Positions 39,044 to 48,885 of a stretch of 64,000 nucleotides of DNA are shown here, piece after piece; the first letter of the stretch is position 1, and every line of letters starts with the position of its first letter. Position numbers and translations under genes: made by a program. This stretch comes from CAVPCZ01 sp963702445. GTDB taxonomy: Bacteria > Bacteroidota > Ignavibacteria > UBA10030 > UBA6906. The notes below the pieces were generated by a model that made no database searches, was not told the DNA's origin, and saw only the letters and a list, made by a program, of their open reading frames with translations. Location: assembly GCA_963702445.1 (NCBI GenBank), contig CAVPCZ010000009.1:883127-947126 (forward strand), written 5' to 3'.

Positions 39044-40079
39044 ATGAAACGAGCACACACATCCATTGCCTTCCTGTTGCTGGCCGTGCTGGCGATGAGC
39101 CAGGCGTTCGCCGGTGCCGGGAATCGGGCGGGGACAAATGGAGCGTCCGAACTGCTGATCCCCGTCGGCACACGCGACATTGCTATGGGCGGATCGACCC
39201 TCTCAACGGCCAGCGGGGTGGAAGCACTCTTCTGGAATCCGGCAGGGACTGTTCTGATGAAGAACTCCGCCGACCTGTACATCTCTCATATGTCCTACAT
39301 CGCCGACATCGGCGTGAGTTACGGGGCGGTCTCCGCCAACATCGAAGGCTTCGGCGTCCTCTCGCTGGGCCTCAAATATCTTGCCGTCGATCCCATACTG
39401 GTCACGACAACACGAGACCCCGAGGGAACCGGGCAGACCTTCCAACCGCAATTCTTCACGGTGGGTCTCAGCTATGCACGCCAGCTCAGCGAGCGGATCG
39501 CCGTGGGTATCACAGGGAATCTGATCTCTGAACGGCTGGGAGATGTGAGCGCCACGGGCCTGGCCTTTGACGTGGGTGTTCTGTATGACAATCTGGCCAG
39601 CATCCGGGGGCTGAGCATCGCGGTCGTGGCCAAGAACATCGGACCTCAAATGAAGTACGAAGGTACCGGCCTCCTCACGCCAGCCACGGTCGCGGACCAG
39701 AACCGTCCGGCCACCCTGTACCAGATCCAGGCCGCCTCGTTCGAACTGCCGTCGGCGATCCATTTCGGAGTGGGGTACAAGTATCAACTGTCCGACGAGG
39801 CGACCGTTGCTGGGAAGCACCGCGTTCCAGAGCAGCAATTTCTCCGACGACGAATACAAGTTCGGACTCGAATTGTCGTTTCAGGACCTCCTGTATCTGC
39901 GCTCCGGCTACAGCTTCGCGCAGCGGGAGGACGATGCGCGGGAATTCCTGTTCGGGCCGAGCCTGGGATTCGGTGTGCACACCGCCCTTGGCAATACGGA
40001 GATCTCCATCGACTACGCGTACCGTTCCCTGGAGACGTTCGACGGAAACCACGTTTTTTCAGTGAAGATGGGTTTCTGA
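39044..40079 (+). CDS. PorV/PorQ-family outer-membrane protein (one frameshift)
   Basis: A 345-aa predicted beta barrel with a signal peptide (SIAFLLLAVLAMSQAFA). The PorV-like start of the mature chain reads ELLIPVGTRDIAMGGSTLS followed by ALFWNPAG, the family hallmark. The frame changes near 39,800 and continues as SDDEYKFGLELSFQDLLYLR to IDYAYRSLETFDGNHVFSVKMGF, a barrel end with terminal Phe. PorV proteins accept substrates with type IX sorting tails at the cell surface. The gene follows the large surface protein by 18 bases. The nearby C-terminal sorting tails in this window support an active type IX system. Confidence 0.85.
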
Positions 40080-40095
40080 CAGCTGTGATTACGGG

Positions 40096-40125
40096 CCCGG
40101 CACGGGACGCTACCTCCGTGCCGGG
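40096..40125 (+). terminator. Strong hairpin after PorV-like gene
   Basis: CCCGGCACGG and CCGTGCCGGG form a perfect 10-bp stem around a 10-base loop, starting 17 bases after the PorV-like stop codon. It is well placed to end the TonB receptor/surface protein/PorV transcript, although no T-tract follows. Confidence 0.65.
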
Positions 40126-40287
40126 TCCGGCAATTTCGTCCTCCCGCTTCGGCCGCCGCAACCCGGTGGCATAACCCGTTCCTCGAATGGGTCTGGGTGA
40201 GCACGTTCGTTGATTGGTGGGAGTCGCTGCGGCAGCGTGCCCCTGACAGATGCCCGGGTGGCAACTGCTGTGGCCGGCGGAGGGAGT

Positions 40288-40756
40288 TTAGTGGAGGTTA
40301 TCTGCTGATGTTACGGGTCTCTGGGTGTCGTCCTGGGGCATCCAGTCGTCACCCACGCCGTAGACGTGCCGCAAATGCCAGAGGACGCCCGGCTTGGGGA
40401 GGCAGGAATCCTGCTCCCACCGTTCCACCGCGATCCAGGAATAGCCGATTTTTCCCGCGGCCTCCCTCAGCGTGAGGCCGGCGGCGATCCGCGCACCGCG
40501 GAGCCGCTCCCCGAAGCGTCCGCCCTACGCGCCTGGCGCTGACCAGCTCGTCGATTGCACGATCGAGGTCCGCATAGCGTGTGTCGGATACAGCGGTCTT
40601 CCCGTACAGTATCTGCCAGACGTACTGCCGCGATACTGCAAGGTGCATTGCCAGATCGGTGATGGTGATTGCCCACGGGCGCATACGCCGGCGCAACGCG
40701 GCGCCGCGTCTTTCCCGGGATGAAGGGAGCGGCAGGATAAAGGCCGAGGATTCCAT
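40288..40756 (-). CDS. Small regulator with two helix-turn-helix segments (one frameshift)
   Basis: About 155 residues. The N-terminal part contains ITDLAMHLAVSRQYVWQIL, a helix-turn-helix. A frame change near 40,515 leads into a second HTH of the XRE type: FGERLRGARIAAGLTLREAA followed by GYSWIAVERWEQDSCLPKPG. The C-terminus ends near ADNLH. It is likely a DNA-binding regulator, perhaps phage-like or of a restriction or surface locus, but no target is apparent. The start may be ATG 40756 or 40843. It is convergent with the TonB/PorV operon and upstream of the amidase gene in the same direction. Confidence 0.65.
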
Positions 40757-40859
40757 ACGGATCGAATATCGCTCAGGTCCCGTGAGATCCTCAATGCGGA
40801 AGCGACAGGATGCATATCCCGGCGACGAGTGGCATCCCGGCACAGACGAATTGCTGCGC

Positions 40860-43800
40860 TCACTCCTTCATGCCGAGCGCCCCGAGTACACCCTTCATCA
40901 GCATGTCACGGGATTCCTGCCCGATCACCGATTCGAATGGAAATCCCAGGACCACCACTCCATACGTTCCGCGGTACACCGTCGCGGCACCGAAGTTGTT
41001 CTCCGCGTAACGGAGGAGGATTGTCCCGTCTTTCACCGGTGCCAGCGCATCAGGGGATTCCACTGCGTACATCCGGTCATTCAGCCCGGTACAGAATGCA
41101 ATGGACGCCGCCGGAGGGAAGAATCCGTTTGCCGCCGGACGGACGATGTCCGGTGCTGGAGGCATGGCCGGTGACCCAGTTGCACTTCAAGATCTGGCGC
41201 GCGAAACGGAGGCCGGAACTGTCCGAGGGAAGCGTGGCAAAAAGGTCCGAACCCACATAGCTGCCGGATACCAGCAGTGCGCCCCCGCCCTGCGTGTACG
41301 AAGCAAGTTCCTCGCGCAATCTCCCGGGAAAGGCCGTAAAACGGTTTCCGTACAATGAATCAAGTGCCGGCCGGACGCGCGGGGTGGTCTTTTCTTCCCC
41401 CAGAATGAGATCCAGGAAGGGATAGCGCCGCACATCCACCAGCGAATCCATGACCGCCTCGTCGCTGCACGAGACGAACCCGTAGCCAAGGCTCTTGAGC
41501 GACATGCCGTGCACGTAGGGATAATCGAAGCTGTTGCCGGCGACCAGGGCCGTCTCATTATCGGCGAGGCTTGCGCCGTGGCCCGGGCCGTCATTGGTGC
41601 GGAACGGCGACGCCGGATCGAAATCGTATTGCACTCCGGTGAAGTTGTAATCGATCCGATCGGGCACACCGGCATCTTCAAGGTTGAAGAATCCGGAAAA
41701 ACCGGATGTCTCGATGGTCGCGGGTCCGGCGACCCTGTCAAATCCGTTCACAATCAGGACCGTTCGTTTCCCCGGGGCCGGACGGGATACGGCAAGGATT
41801 TCTGACGGAAGGCTCTCGCCGCCATCGTTGACGGCGGTGACCTTGAAGCTGTATACCGTTCCGGGGGAAATATCTCCCAGAACGGCTTCCGGCCCGGTGA
41901 CGAGCCGTCCGTTGTCAAATCCGCCACCGCCGACCCGCGTGTAAATACAGTAGCGATCAGGCGCAGCCGTGGGTTCCAGGGGATCCTGCTCCGGCCGCCA
42001 GCGGAGGGCGATGTCCCCGGCAGGTGTCAGTTCGGCCGCAAAATGCGAAACCGGGAGTGGTTGCACAACATACCCGGGGTTGGACGGGATGGAGAGGAAC
42101 CGGAGCATCGATTTGTAGATCGCCCGTGCGACGGCGGATCGGAACTGCGGATCAAGCATGAACTTCATATCGAGAAAGTTCTGATGTGAGAGCAGTTCCA
42201 GGAGGACTGCCGGGACATTCGGGCGAACGCTCTCACTGTAGTCCGCGTTGCGGAGTTCGCGCCGGCGCCACTGCGGGTCGAACAGCGCGCGAATGTCGTC
42301 AACGATCTGTGTCTGCAAAATATCGGCAAAATCCCTGTTCGCCAGTCGCGAAACACCATCCGGGAATGTCGGCAAAGAATCGGCGCCCTCGACGCTGTAG
42401 ATGGACAATGTCCCGATTGTTGTGTCGTTTCTCGAAATGCCGGCATCGGTGTGGAAAGCGAGGGAGAGATCGATGGGGATCCCCAGACCCTTTGCCCCCC
42501 GGTTTCTGTTCGGGCCGTATGGGGATCCCATCAGGTAATTGCCGTACTCCGAGCGGCTCTGATAATCGTCTTTGTAGTCATCCAGATTGTCGTTCAGATT
42601 GTACACCAGCGTGTCAGGCATGCCGGCGAACTGCAGGTTATACCGGGCGCCTTCCATAAACCGGGGGCGGCCGCTGACGCTCCCGTTCCGTTCGACGATG
42701 CCCGTGCCGCCGCCGAAGCGCACAGCATCCGCGGTCAGTCGCATGCCGGGTTGTCCGCTTTCATTGGTCAGCACCAGCGCGCCGCTGTCGGGAGACACGC
42801 CGGCGCGGAACCTGAAGTGTCCGAGATAGTGCCACGTTCCTCCCCCGATCTGCTGGTTGATCCCGAATTCCGTCGTCCCGCCTGAATGATGGAGGGTATA
42901 CCGTGCGTCGGCGGTATTGATATCGGATGCCGCGTACGAGACATACACCGCATATTCCCCTTCCTCCGGGATGTCCGGTACCCAGCGGACCTGGGCTGAA
43001 GGGAGACTGTCGGTGAGCGTCCATCGAGCCGTGCCTGCCAGAAACGGGTTGACATTGGCAGGGTAGGTCATGGCCTGGCCGAACCCCGGTGAGAGAGCGT
43101 TCCAGACGGAACCGGGGGCTGCTGCGCGCTCCGAGTACGACGGGCCGGGAGTGTCGTTATCCACGATCACCTCATGCGTCTGCGTGTCGCGCTCGCGCGG
43201 CAGGTACACGCGCGCGCCGGCATTCTCGAGCATCGGGACAAGATAGGGGAGAGTGAAAGAGAGCGGTCCGAGGTCCTCCACCGATTGGAAGAGACGCGGT
43301 CGCTGCCATTCCCAGCGGCCTTCCCGGTTATTGAAATACCAGCCATGACTGTGCCAGAGCACGATATTGCGGTTGCGCAGGCCCCTGACCGGAACCACAG
43401 GCCGGCTCATGTTGGTGACGACAGCTCCGGGTCGGTCTTCCCGGATCAAAGGCATCCGCGATTTGTCAAAGCGGGTGGAATCCCGGCGGTAGAAATTCGG
43501 AATCAATTCCTCCACGGGAGTCCGCAGGGTCCGTACGCTGAATGCATACCCCCGATATGAATCGCCGAAGACCTCCCTGACTCCCTCGTAGATCCGCTCA
43601 ACGGTGGCCGGCCGGAATGGCCCGTAGGCAAATTCCTTGCTCAGCGCCACTTCCACCGTGCGCGTAGAATCGTCTATGCGCACGGAATCCACTCTGGTGC
43701 CCTGAGGTACCGGGAAGGGTACCTCCTTGTTCAGAATTGCTTCACCGAGCGCACGGCGGTACTCTTCGCCTGCGGGTCGCGTGGAGACGCATCCGGTAAG

Positions 43801-43863
43801 CACCAGGGCTGCAACAGGGAGGATGCAGAGAACGGAGAGAAGGAAGCGGGAGGAATGCGTCAT
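40860..43863 (-). CDS. Amidase_3-type zinc amidase lipoprotein with golvesin-like and fibronectin domains
   Basis: About 1,000 residues. The N-terminus is a lipoprotein signal (ALVLTGC, lipid Cys25). A zinc amidase domain is split. Its first part has IVLWHSHGWYFNN; a golvesin-type beta domain is inserted (VRWVPDIPEEGEYAVYVSYA, TWHYLGHFRFRAG). The second part has LSLAFHTDAG, VSRLANRDFADILQTQI and PAVLLELLSHQNF, the N-acetylmuramoyl-L-alanine amidase pattern with its catalytic Glu. A fibronectin-like domain and an unknown C-terminal domain follow, the latter crossing a frame change near 41,160 and ending GVLGALGMKE. It should cleave peptidoglycan stem peptides or a similar amide at the cell surface. 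It overlaps the aldo-keto reductase stop by ATGA. Confidence 0.78.
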
Positions 43864-44828
43864 GAGTAGAAGTTTCTTTCCCAGCTGTGCGCATACAGCT
43901 TTTCGATCACCGCCTGAGAGAGCCGGCGGCCGTCGGAGACCGCGCAGTTCCGCTCAACGTTGACTGTCGTGCGCATGCCGGGAATAACGGTGGACACCGC
44001 CGCCGGCTGCAGACAGAACCGCAGCGCGAGTTCGGGGAGTGTGGCTGCGTCCGGACCGAGCAGGGCCTTCAGCCGTTCCGTTCGTTCAAAGACCTGCTGT
44101 TTTCTTTCCCCGCGGAAATAGTTGTTCCGGAAGTCCCCCGGGGGAAACGTGGCATCCGGCGTCACGGTTCCCAGAAGTCCCCCCTCGTCAAACGGAACGC
44201 GGACGATGACGCCCACATCGTGATGGAGGCAGGCGCCAAAGAGATCCTCCCGGGGGGTCTGGTCGAACACGTTATAGATCACCTGCACGGTGTCGATCTT
44301 TCCCGAAACAACGGCCTTGAGGGCATTGGAGGGTTGGTGGTCATTGATGGAGATGCCCGCGAATCGGATCTTCCCCTCCGCCTTCAATGTGCTCACCGCC
44401 TCATACCATTCCGACATATCGGTCCACTCATCCTGCCAGACGTGGAGTTGCTGGATATCGATAACTTCCACCCCCAGGTTCTTGAGCGACCGCTCCGTGG
44501 AACGGATGATGTGTGCGTACGGAAACGCTTCGGAAAGATGCGTGCCGGGCCGGGCGGGCCAGGTCATGTTTCTCGGGGGGATCTTGGAAGCCAGAATCAC
44601 CGGTTCCTTGCGCTCTCGAAGGAACTGCCCGATGAGGGCCTCGCTGTGTCCATTGCCGTACACAAGGGCGGTATCGAAGAAATTCACTCCCAGATCGGCT
44701 GCCCGGTGCAGGGCCCGGAGCGATTCGGAATCCTGGGCCCCCTGCCACATGGTATTTCCGATCCCCCAGGCGCCAAAGCCGATTTCCGAAACGGTCAGTC
44801 CGGTTTTTCCGAGATGGCGAAACTGCAT
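43860..44828 (-). CDS. Aldo/keto reductase
   Basis: A 322-aa NAD(P)H-dependent TIM-barrel reductase: MQFRHLGKTGLTVSEIGFG start, NFFDTALVYGNGHSE (catalytic Asp and Tyr region), ILASKIPP (catalytic Lys), and VIDIQQLHVWQDEW (His). The cofactor end reads VSTVIPGMRTTVNVERN. I chose ATG 44828, after ggagct, and not the longer in-frame start. Its own promoter, at 44,867-44,895, faces away from the FHA gene. It is coupled to the amidase lipoprotein by an ATGA overlap, an unusual partner whose meaning is unknown. Confidence 0.88.
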   Translation of the reverse strand: MQFRHLGKTGLTVSEIGFGAWGIGNTMWQGAQDSESLRALHRAADLGVNFFDTALVYGNGHSEALIGQFLRERKEPVILASKIPPRNMTWPARPGTHLSEAFPYAHIIRSTERSLKNLGVEVIDIQQLHVWQDEWTDMSEWYEAVSTLKAEGKIRFAGISINDHQPSNALKAVVSGKIDTVQVIYNVFDQTPREDLFGACLHHDVGVIVRVPFDEGGLLGTVTPDATFPPGDFRNNYFRGERKQQVFERTERLKALLGPDAATLPELALRFCLQPAAVSTVIPGMRTTVNVERNCAVSDGRRLSQAVIEKLYAHSWERNFYS

Positions 44829-44866
44829 GGGGGAAGCTCCTGAGGGCTGTGGACGTGGGTGGAAGA

Positions 44867-44895
44867 AATGTAGCAACCATCATCACCAATTTCAA
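44867..44895 (-). promoter_or_regulatory. Promoter of aldo/keto reductase-amidase operon
   Basis: TTGAAA (44890-44895, minus strand) and TACATT (44867-44872) are separated by 17 bases, with a TTC just after the TACATT box. The geometry is the same as in the other promoters of this window (TTG-N20-TAnnTT). It lies 39 bases upstream of the aldo/keto reductase start. Confidence 0.65.
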
Positions 44896-44907
44896 GGGGT
44901 GTATTCC

Positions 44908-44936
44908 TTGTGATTTGGCATCGGTTTTTGTAGATT
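44908..44936 (+). promoter_or_regulatory. Promoter of FHA-transglycosylase gene, apparently leaderless
   Basis: TTGTGA (44908-44913) and TAGATT (44931-44936) are 17 bases apart. The ATG of the FHA gene begins at 44943, seven bases after the TAGATT box, about where transcription should start. No Shine-Dalgarno is present between them. Confidence 0.65.
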
Positions 44937-44942
44937 TACCGT

Positions 44943-46379
44943 ATGGAAGAGACCCCCGGGCAACCCGCCGTTCAGCCTGTCATCCACGTGACGCTGGTGC
45001 GTGACGGCATTCCTGAACTGACGCTCAAGTTCCAGGACCGTTTCCGCATAGGGAGCGGCAGCGAATGTGATGTCGTGCTTGCCGATACCGATGTGGCTCC
45101 AGTGCACGCGGAGGTCTGGTTCGAGAAGGGAGCCTGGCGGCTCAAGGACTTGAGCCGCAAAGGGGAGACCTTCATCAACGGTCAGCCGATCGATATTGCA
45201 GAGCTGGAGGGAGAGACACAGGTGTTGTTCGGGATGGGCGGCCAGGTGCTTGTCTTTGACGTCCGGGATTTGCCACCGCAGAAGCTCGATAAGCGTTGGC
45301 GCCAGGCGTTCAAGGCAAACGGTTATGTTCCTGTAAGCGAGTTTCGGATGGCGTCACACCGGCTTCTGCGCCGTTTCCTCCGAGACCAGACGCGCAAGTA
45401 CGGAAAGATTATCGGTGCGCTCGTCCTTGTCGCCCTGCTGGCTGCGGGCTACGCGTACCTGAAGCACCGCCAGGTGGAAAAGCAGGAAGCGCTTGCCCAG
45501 GACGTGTTCTACAGGATGAAGGAGTTCGAGCTGACCCTCGTCCGCCTGGAAGCCATCAGCACTGATCGTGGGGATTCTCTGGGGCAATCCGAGATCGCCA
45601 GATCCCGCGAAACGCTGAAGGAGCTGAGCGACAGCTATGACCGCTATATCGGGGAGCTGGGGGTATACGGCGAGAAGATGGACGAGGCGGACAAAGAGAT
45701 CTATCGCGTCGCCCGCATTTTCGGCGAGTGCGAGCTCAACATGCCGAAGGGGTTCGCCGACGAAGTGAAGCGGTACATCCATGAGTGGAAACTCTCCAAT
45801 CGTCTCTCGAAGTCCATTGAACGGGCCCGGGTAAAAGGGTATACCGCGCGCATAACCGATGCGCTCCTCGCACAGCACCTTCCCCCGCAGTTCTTCTTCC
45901 TGGCTCTTCAGGAGAGCGGGTTTGACAGCGCCATCTGCGGTCCCCCGACGCGCTTCGGGATTGCCAAGGGGATGTGGCAGTTCATTCCGACCACGGCGCA
46001 AGCCTACGGCCTGCGCACGGGACCGCTTGTCGAACTGCCGCGCACGGATCCGCGCGATGACCGGCATCGCGTCGACAAGGCGAATGTCGCGGCCGCGCGC
46101 TACATCCGGGATATTTACAGCGGCGAGGCGCAGGCTTCCGGCCTTCTGGTTCTTGCCTCGTACAACTGGGGACATAATGTCGTGCGGCACCTCATCGAAG
46201 ATCTGCCGAAGAACCCGCGCGAGCGCAATTTCTGGAAATTTCTTGCCGCCTACAAGGACAAGATACCCAAACAGACATACGAATACGTGTTCTTCATTTT
46301 TTCCGCTGCAGTCATTTGCGAGAATCCGGCTCTGTTCGGCTTCTCCTTTGAGCGCCCGTTGCCACGTACAGGGCAATAG
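44943..46379 (+). CDS. FHA domain-membrane-lytic transglycosylase fusion
   Basis: A 478-aa protein in three parts. Residues about 15-107 form an FHA domain (FRIGSGSECDVVLAD, VAPVHAEVWF, TFINGQPI). One membrane helix is at about 156-172 (KIIGALVLVALLAAGYAYL). After a coiled-coil-like stretch (180-290) comes an SLT-type lytic transglycosylase domain with LALQESGFDSA (catalytic Glu324), IAKGMWQFIPTTAQAYGL, and LVLASYNWGHNVV. The FHA faces the cytoplasm and the transglycosylase the periplasm, linking phosphothreonine signalling to peptidoglycan cleavage. This is my inference from topology. The gene stands alone on the plus strand, 38 bases before rhamnulokinase. Confidence 0.88.
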   Translation: MEETPGQPAVQPVIHVTLVRDGIPELTLKFQDRFRIGSGSECDVVLADTDVAPVHAEVWFEKGAWRLKDLSRKGETFINGQPIDIAELEGETQVLFGMGGQVLVFDVRDLPPQKLDKRWRQAFKANGYVPVSEFRMASHRLLRRFLRDQTRKYGKIIGALVLVALLAAGYAYLKHRQVEKQEALAQDVFYRMKEFELTLVRLEAISTDRGDSLGQSEIARSRETLKELSDSYDRYIGELGVYGEKMDEADKEIYRVARIFGECELNMPKGFADEVKRYIHEWKLSNRLSKSIERARVKGYTARITDALLAQHLPPQFFFLALQESGFDSAICGPPTRFGIAKGMWQFIPTTAQAYGLRTGPLVELPRTDPRDDRHRVDKANVAAARYIRDIYSGEAQASGLLVLASYNWGHNVVRHLIEDLPKNPRERNFWKFLAAYKDKIPKQTYEYVFFIFSAAVICENPALFGFSFERPLPRTGQ

Positions 46380-46417
46380 GTGTCCGCACGGTCCGTCATG
46401 TCAACCACCGGGAAAGT

Positions 46418-47896
46418 ATGAATCGTCTCAATCTCCTTGCGTTCGATTTCGGAGCAAGCAGCGGACGTGCGATATCCGGTGTATTTGACGGCTCGTGCCT
46501 CTCCCTGCAGACGTTGCATCAGTTTCCCAACGGCCCCGTCGCATCGGCCGGACACCTGTACTGGGATGTCCTCCGTTTCGTGAGTGAAATGCACGAAGGC
46601 ATCCGCAAGGCGGTCCATCAAACCGGTGGCGGGCCTGTGGCGATGGGGATCGACACATGGGGCGTCGACTTCGGCCTTCTGGACGAGCAGGGGGAATTGC
46701 TCGGAAATCCCTATCACTATCGTGACCACCGCACGGAGGGGATGCCCGCGGAAGCGTTCCGGAGGATGCCGAGGGAGGCGATTTTCTCGCTGACCGGCGT
46801 GGCGTTTCAGCCATTCAATACCCTTTTTCAGTTGCTCGCGATGCGCGTGCAAAAGCCCCGGATCCTGGAGCGTGCAGCCACGCTGCTGATGATGCCGGAT
46901 CTGCTCGCATATTTCCTCACCGGAGTCCGGGGAACCGAATACACCGATGCGAGCACGACCCAGCTGCTGGATGCGCGCACGCGAGACTGGAGCAAAGACC
47001 TTCTGCGTGTGATGGACCTGCCGGAATCGATATTCGGTCCGATCCACGAACCGGGCAAAGTGCGCGGTCTTGTGAGCGACGTCACGGTTGCAGAAACCGG
47101 TTGTGCGCATATTCCTGTCATTGCTGTCGCCGGGCACGATACCGCCTCGGCCGTGGCTGCGGTACCCCTGCCCGGCGCCCGCTCGGCCTACCTGAGCAGC
47201 GGCACGTGGTCGCTGCTGGGTGTCGAAGTACCGTCACCCATGCTCGATCATCGGGTGATGGACTGGAAATTCACGAATGAAGGGGGGGTGGGAGGCACGT
47301 ACCGGCTCCTGCGCAACGTGATGGGACTCTGGATTCTCCAGGAATGTATGAGGGAGTGGGATGCCGCCGGCAAAGGAACGAGCTACGAGGCGATTGTTGC
47401 CGCCGCCGCACAGGCCCCGCCCCATGCCGCCTGTATCGATCCGGATGCCGAGGAGTTCTACGCTCCCGGGCCGATGGAACATCGTATCGTGACGTACTGC
47501 CGGGCCACCAACCAGCCTGCGCCCGAAGGGCGGGGTGAGGTAGCACGCTGCATTCTCGAAAGCCTTGCGCTGAAGTACCGCTGGGCTGTGGAACGATTGG
47601 AACGGCTCGTCGGTTTTGCCATTGATGATTTGGTGATTGTCGGCGGGGGAGCACGCAATGCCCTGTTGAATCAGTGGACGGCAAATGCGTTGCACAGGCC
47701 GGTGATTGCAGGGCCGTCGGAAGCCACCGCCGTGGGAAACCTCCTCGTTCAGCTGGAGGTTCTGGGAGAAGTGGGCGGCGTTTCCGACATGCGCAAGTTG
47801 GTGAATGCTTCGTTTCCGGGGACGCGGTATCTGCCCGGCGAATCGATACAATGGGACGAAGCGTACGGGCGGTTTTGCCGGGTGACCGGGAATTGA
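46418..47896 (+). CDS. rhaB: Rhamnulokinase (FGGY family)
   Basis: A 492-aa FGGY-family carbohydrate kinase. The N-terminal LAFDFGASSGRAISG is the rhamnulokinase form of the family's nucleotide loop. IDTWGVDFGLLD (catalytic Asp) and PYHYRDHRTEGM follow, with VAGHDTASAV in the middle and VIVGGGARNALLNQWTANAL near the C-terminus. It phosphorylates L-rhamnulose to L-rhamnulose-1-phosphate. No rhamnose isomerase or rhamnulose-1-phosphate aldolase is in the window, so rhamnose genes may be elsewhere, or the substrate may be a related deoxy-ketose. The start follows accgggaaagt. Confidence 0.82.
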   Translation: MNRLNLLAFDFGASSGRAISGVFDGSCLSLQTLHQFPNGPVASAGHLYWDVLRFVSEMHEGIRKAVHQTGGGPVAMGIDTWGVDFGLLDEQGELLGNPYHYRDHRTEGMPAEAFRRMPREAIFSLTGVAFQPFNTLFQLLAMRVQKPRILERAATLLMMPDLLAYFLTGVRGTEYTDASTTQLLDARTRDWSKDLLRVMDLPESIFGPIHEPGKVRGLVSDVTVAETGCAHIPVIAVAGHDTASAVAAVPLPGARSAYLSSGTWSLLGVEVPSPMLDHRVMDWKFTNEGGVGGTYRLLRNVMGLWILQECMREWDAAGKGTSYEAIVAAAAQAPPHAACIDPDAEEFYAPGPMEHRIVTYCRATNQPAPEGRGEVARCILESLALKYRWAVERLERLVGFAIDDLVIVGGGARNALLNQWTANALHRPVIAGPSEATAVGNLLVQLEVLGEVGGVSDMRKLVNASFPGTRYLPGESIQWDEAYGRFCRVTGN

Positions 47897-47921
47897 ACCC
47901 GGGAGAAAAAGAGCGAGGCCG

Positions 47922-48755
47922 TTGAACAGTAAACAACAGATCGAACCTGAAGAGATCTCCCAGGACGAACTCACGTACCGTCTGGACGGGACCGCCGGCA
48001 GCAAGACGATGATCATTTCGTTTGCCGTCTTTCCCGCACCCGGCGGGAAATCCGCGTTTGATTTTGTTCGTGCCACGAATCCGCTTCAGGTCCAGAAGCT
48101 GTTTCTGCGCGATCCGAACATGATGTGGTATCAGAAGGGGACACCCGGTGTGGGTGACAATGTTCCTGCTGTCGCCGGGTACATACGGGGCGTGATTGCG
48201 CGCGCGGGTGTGACGCGGGTGGTGATGATCGGCAATTCCGGGGGAGGGTTTTCCGCCCTGCTCTTCGGTGCTCTTGTGGGCGCCGATGAGATTCACGCGT
48301 TTAATCCTCCGACAAAACTTCTTGCTGAAAGCGACACGAGTTGTCCCGAGCAGCTGAATCTGCTGGCCGCGGAGCAGGGACTTGCGAGTCCATATCTTGA
48401 CCTTCGCCGCGTTCTGGGTGAACACCTGCAGCCGAAAACGAAGATCTATATTCACTATTCGCGCGGCGACGGGCGGGATAAGCGTCATGCCCGATATCTG
48501 GCGGAGTTTCCGAACGTTCGACTCATCCAGTACCCTTTTGTAAGCCATCATGTCGCCCGTTTCTTCGCCGAGCGCGCGATGCTTACTCCGCTCCTGCGGG
48601 CTGCTGTCGACGGGGATACCGAGGCTTTGCGCATGACCACACGCACCATGATCCGCACCGCGGCCCCGACATATATCCCGTCGTTTATCGGTTTGTACGC
48701 GTCGAAAGCCTGGTCACGCCTCAAACGTATCGCGCGCGGGGAGTATCAGACATGA
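47922..48755 (+). CDS. Alpha/beta-hydrolase-like protein
   Basis: A 277-aa protein with an alpha/beta hydrolase appearance. It has a strand ending TRVVMIGNSGGGFSALLFGAL (nucleophile elbow G-N-S-G-G, Ser106), and a histidine near the end in FVSHHVARFF. The acid residue is not obvious. The start is a TTG at 47922, preceded by gagcgagg, which matches the beginning of homology-like sequence. Similar proteins occur beside polysaccharide or capsule genes in many bacteria, in my recollection. It follows rhamnulokinase by 25 bases and may be co-transcribed. A role in ester removal from a surface glycan is possible but not shown. Confidence 0.65.
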   Translation: MNSKQQIEPEEISQDELTYRLDGTAGSKTMIISFAVFPAPGGKSAFDFVRATNPLQVQKLFLRDPNMMWYQKGTPGVGDNVPAVAGYIRGVIARAGVTRVVMIGNSGGGFSALLFGALVGADEIHAFNPPTKLLAESDTSCPEQLNLLAAEQGLASPYLDLRRVLGEHLQPKTKIYIHYSRGDGRDKRHARYLAEFPNVRLIQYPFVSHHVARFFAERAMLTPLLRAAVDGDTEALRMTTRTMIRTAAPTYIPSFIGLYASKAWSRLKRIARGEYQT

Positions 48756-48885
48756 ACGGGGATGCAATGACCTTCGAGGAGAAACAGCGGCTGCCAGATT
48801 GTGAGATGTGTTTCCGTGCGTTTTGGGTATCATCCATGGGCGGAGGAGAATAACGAAGTGAAAGCGGCGATAGAATCGTTGGAGA

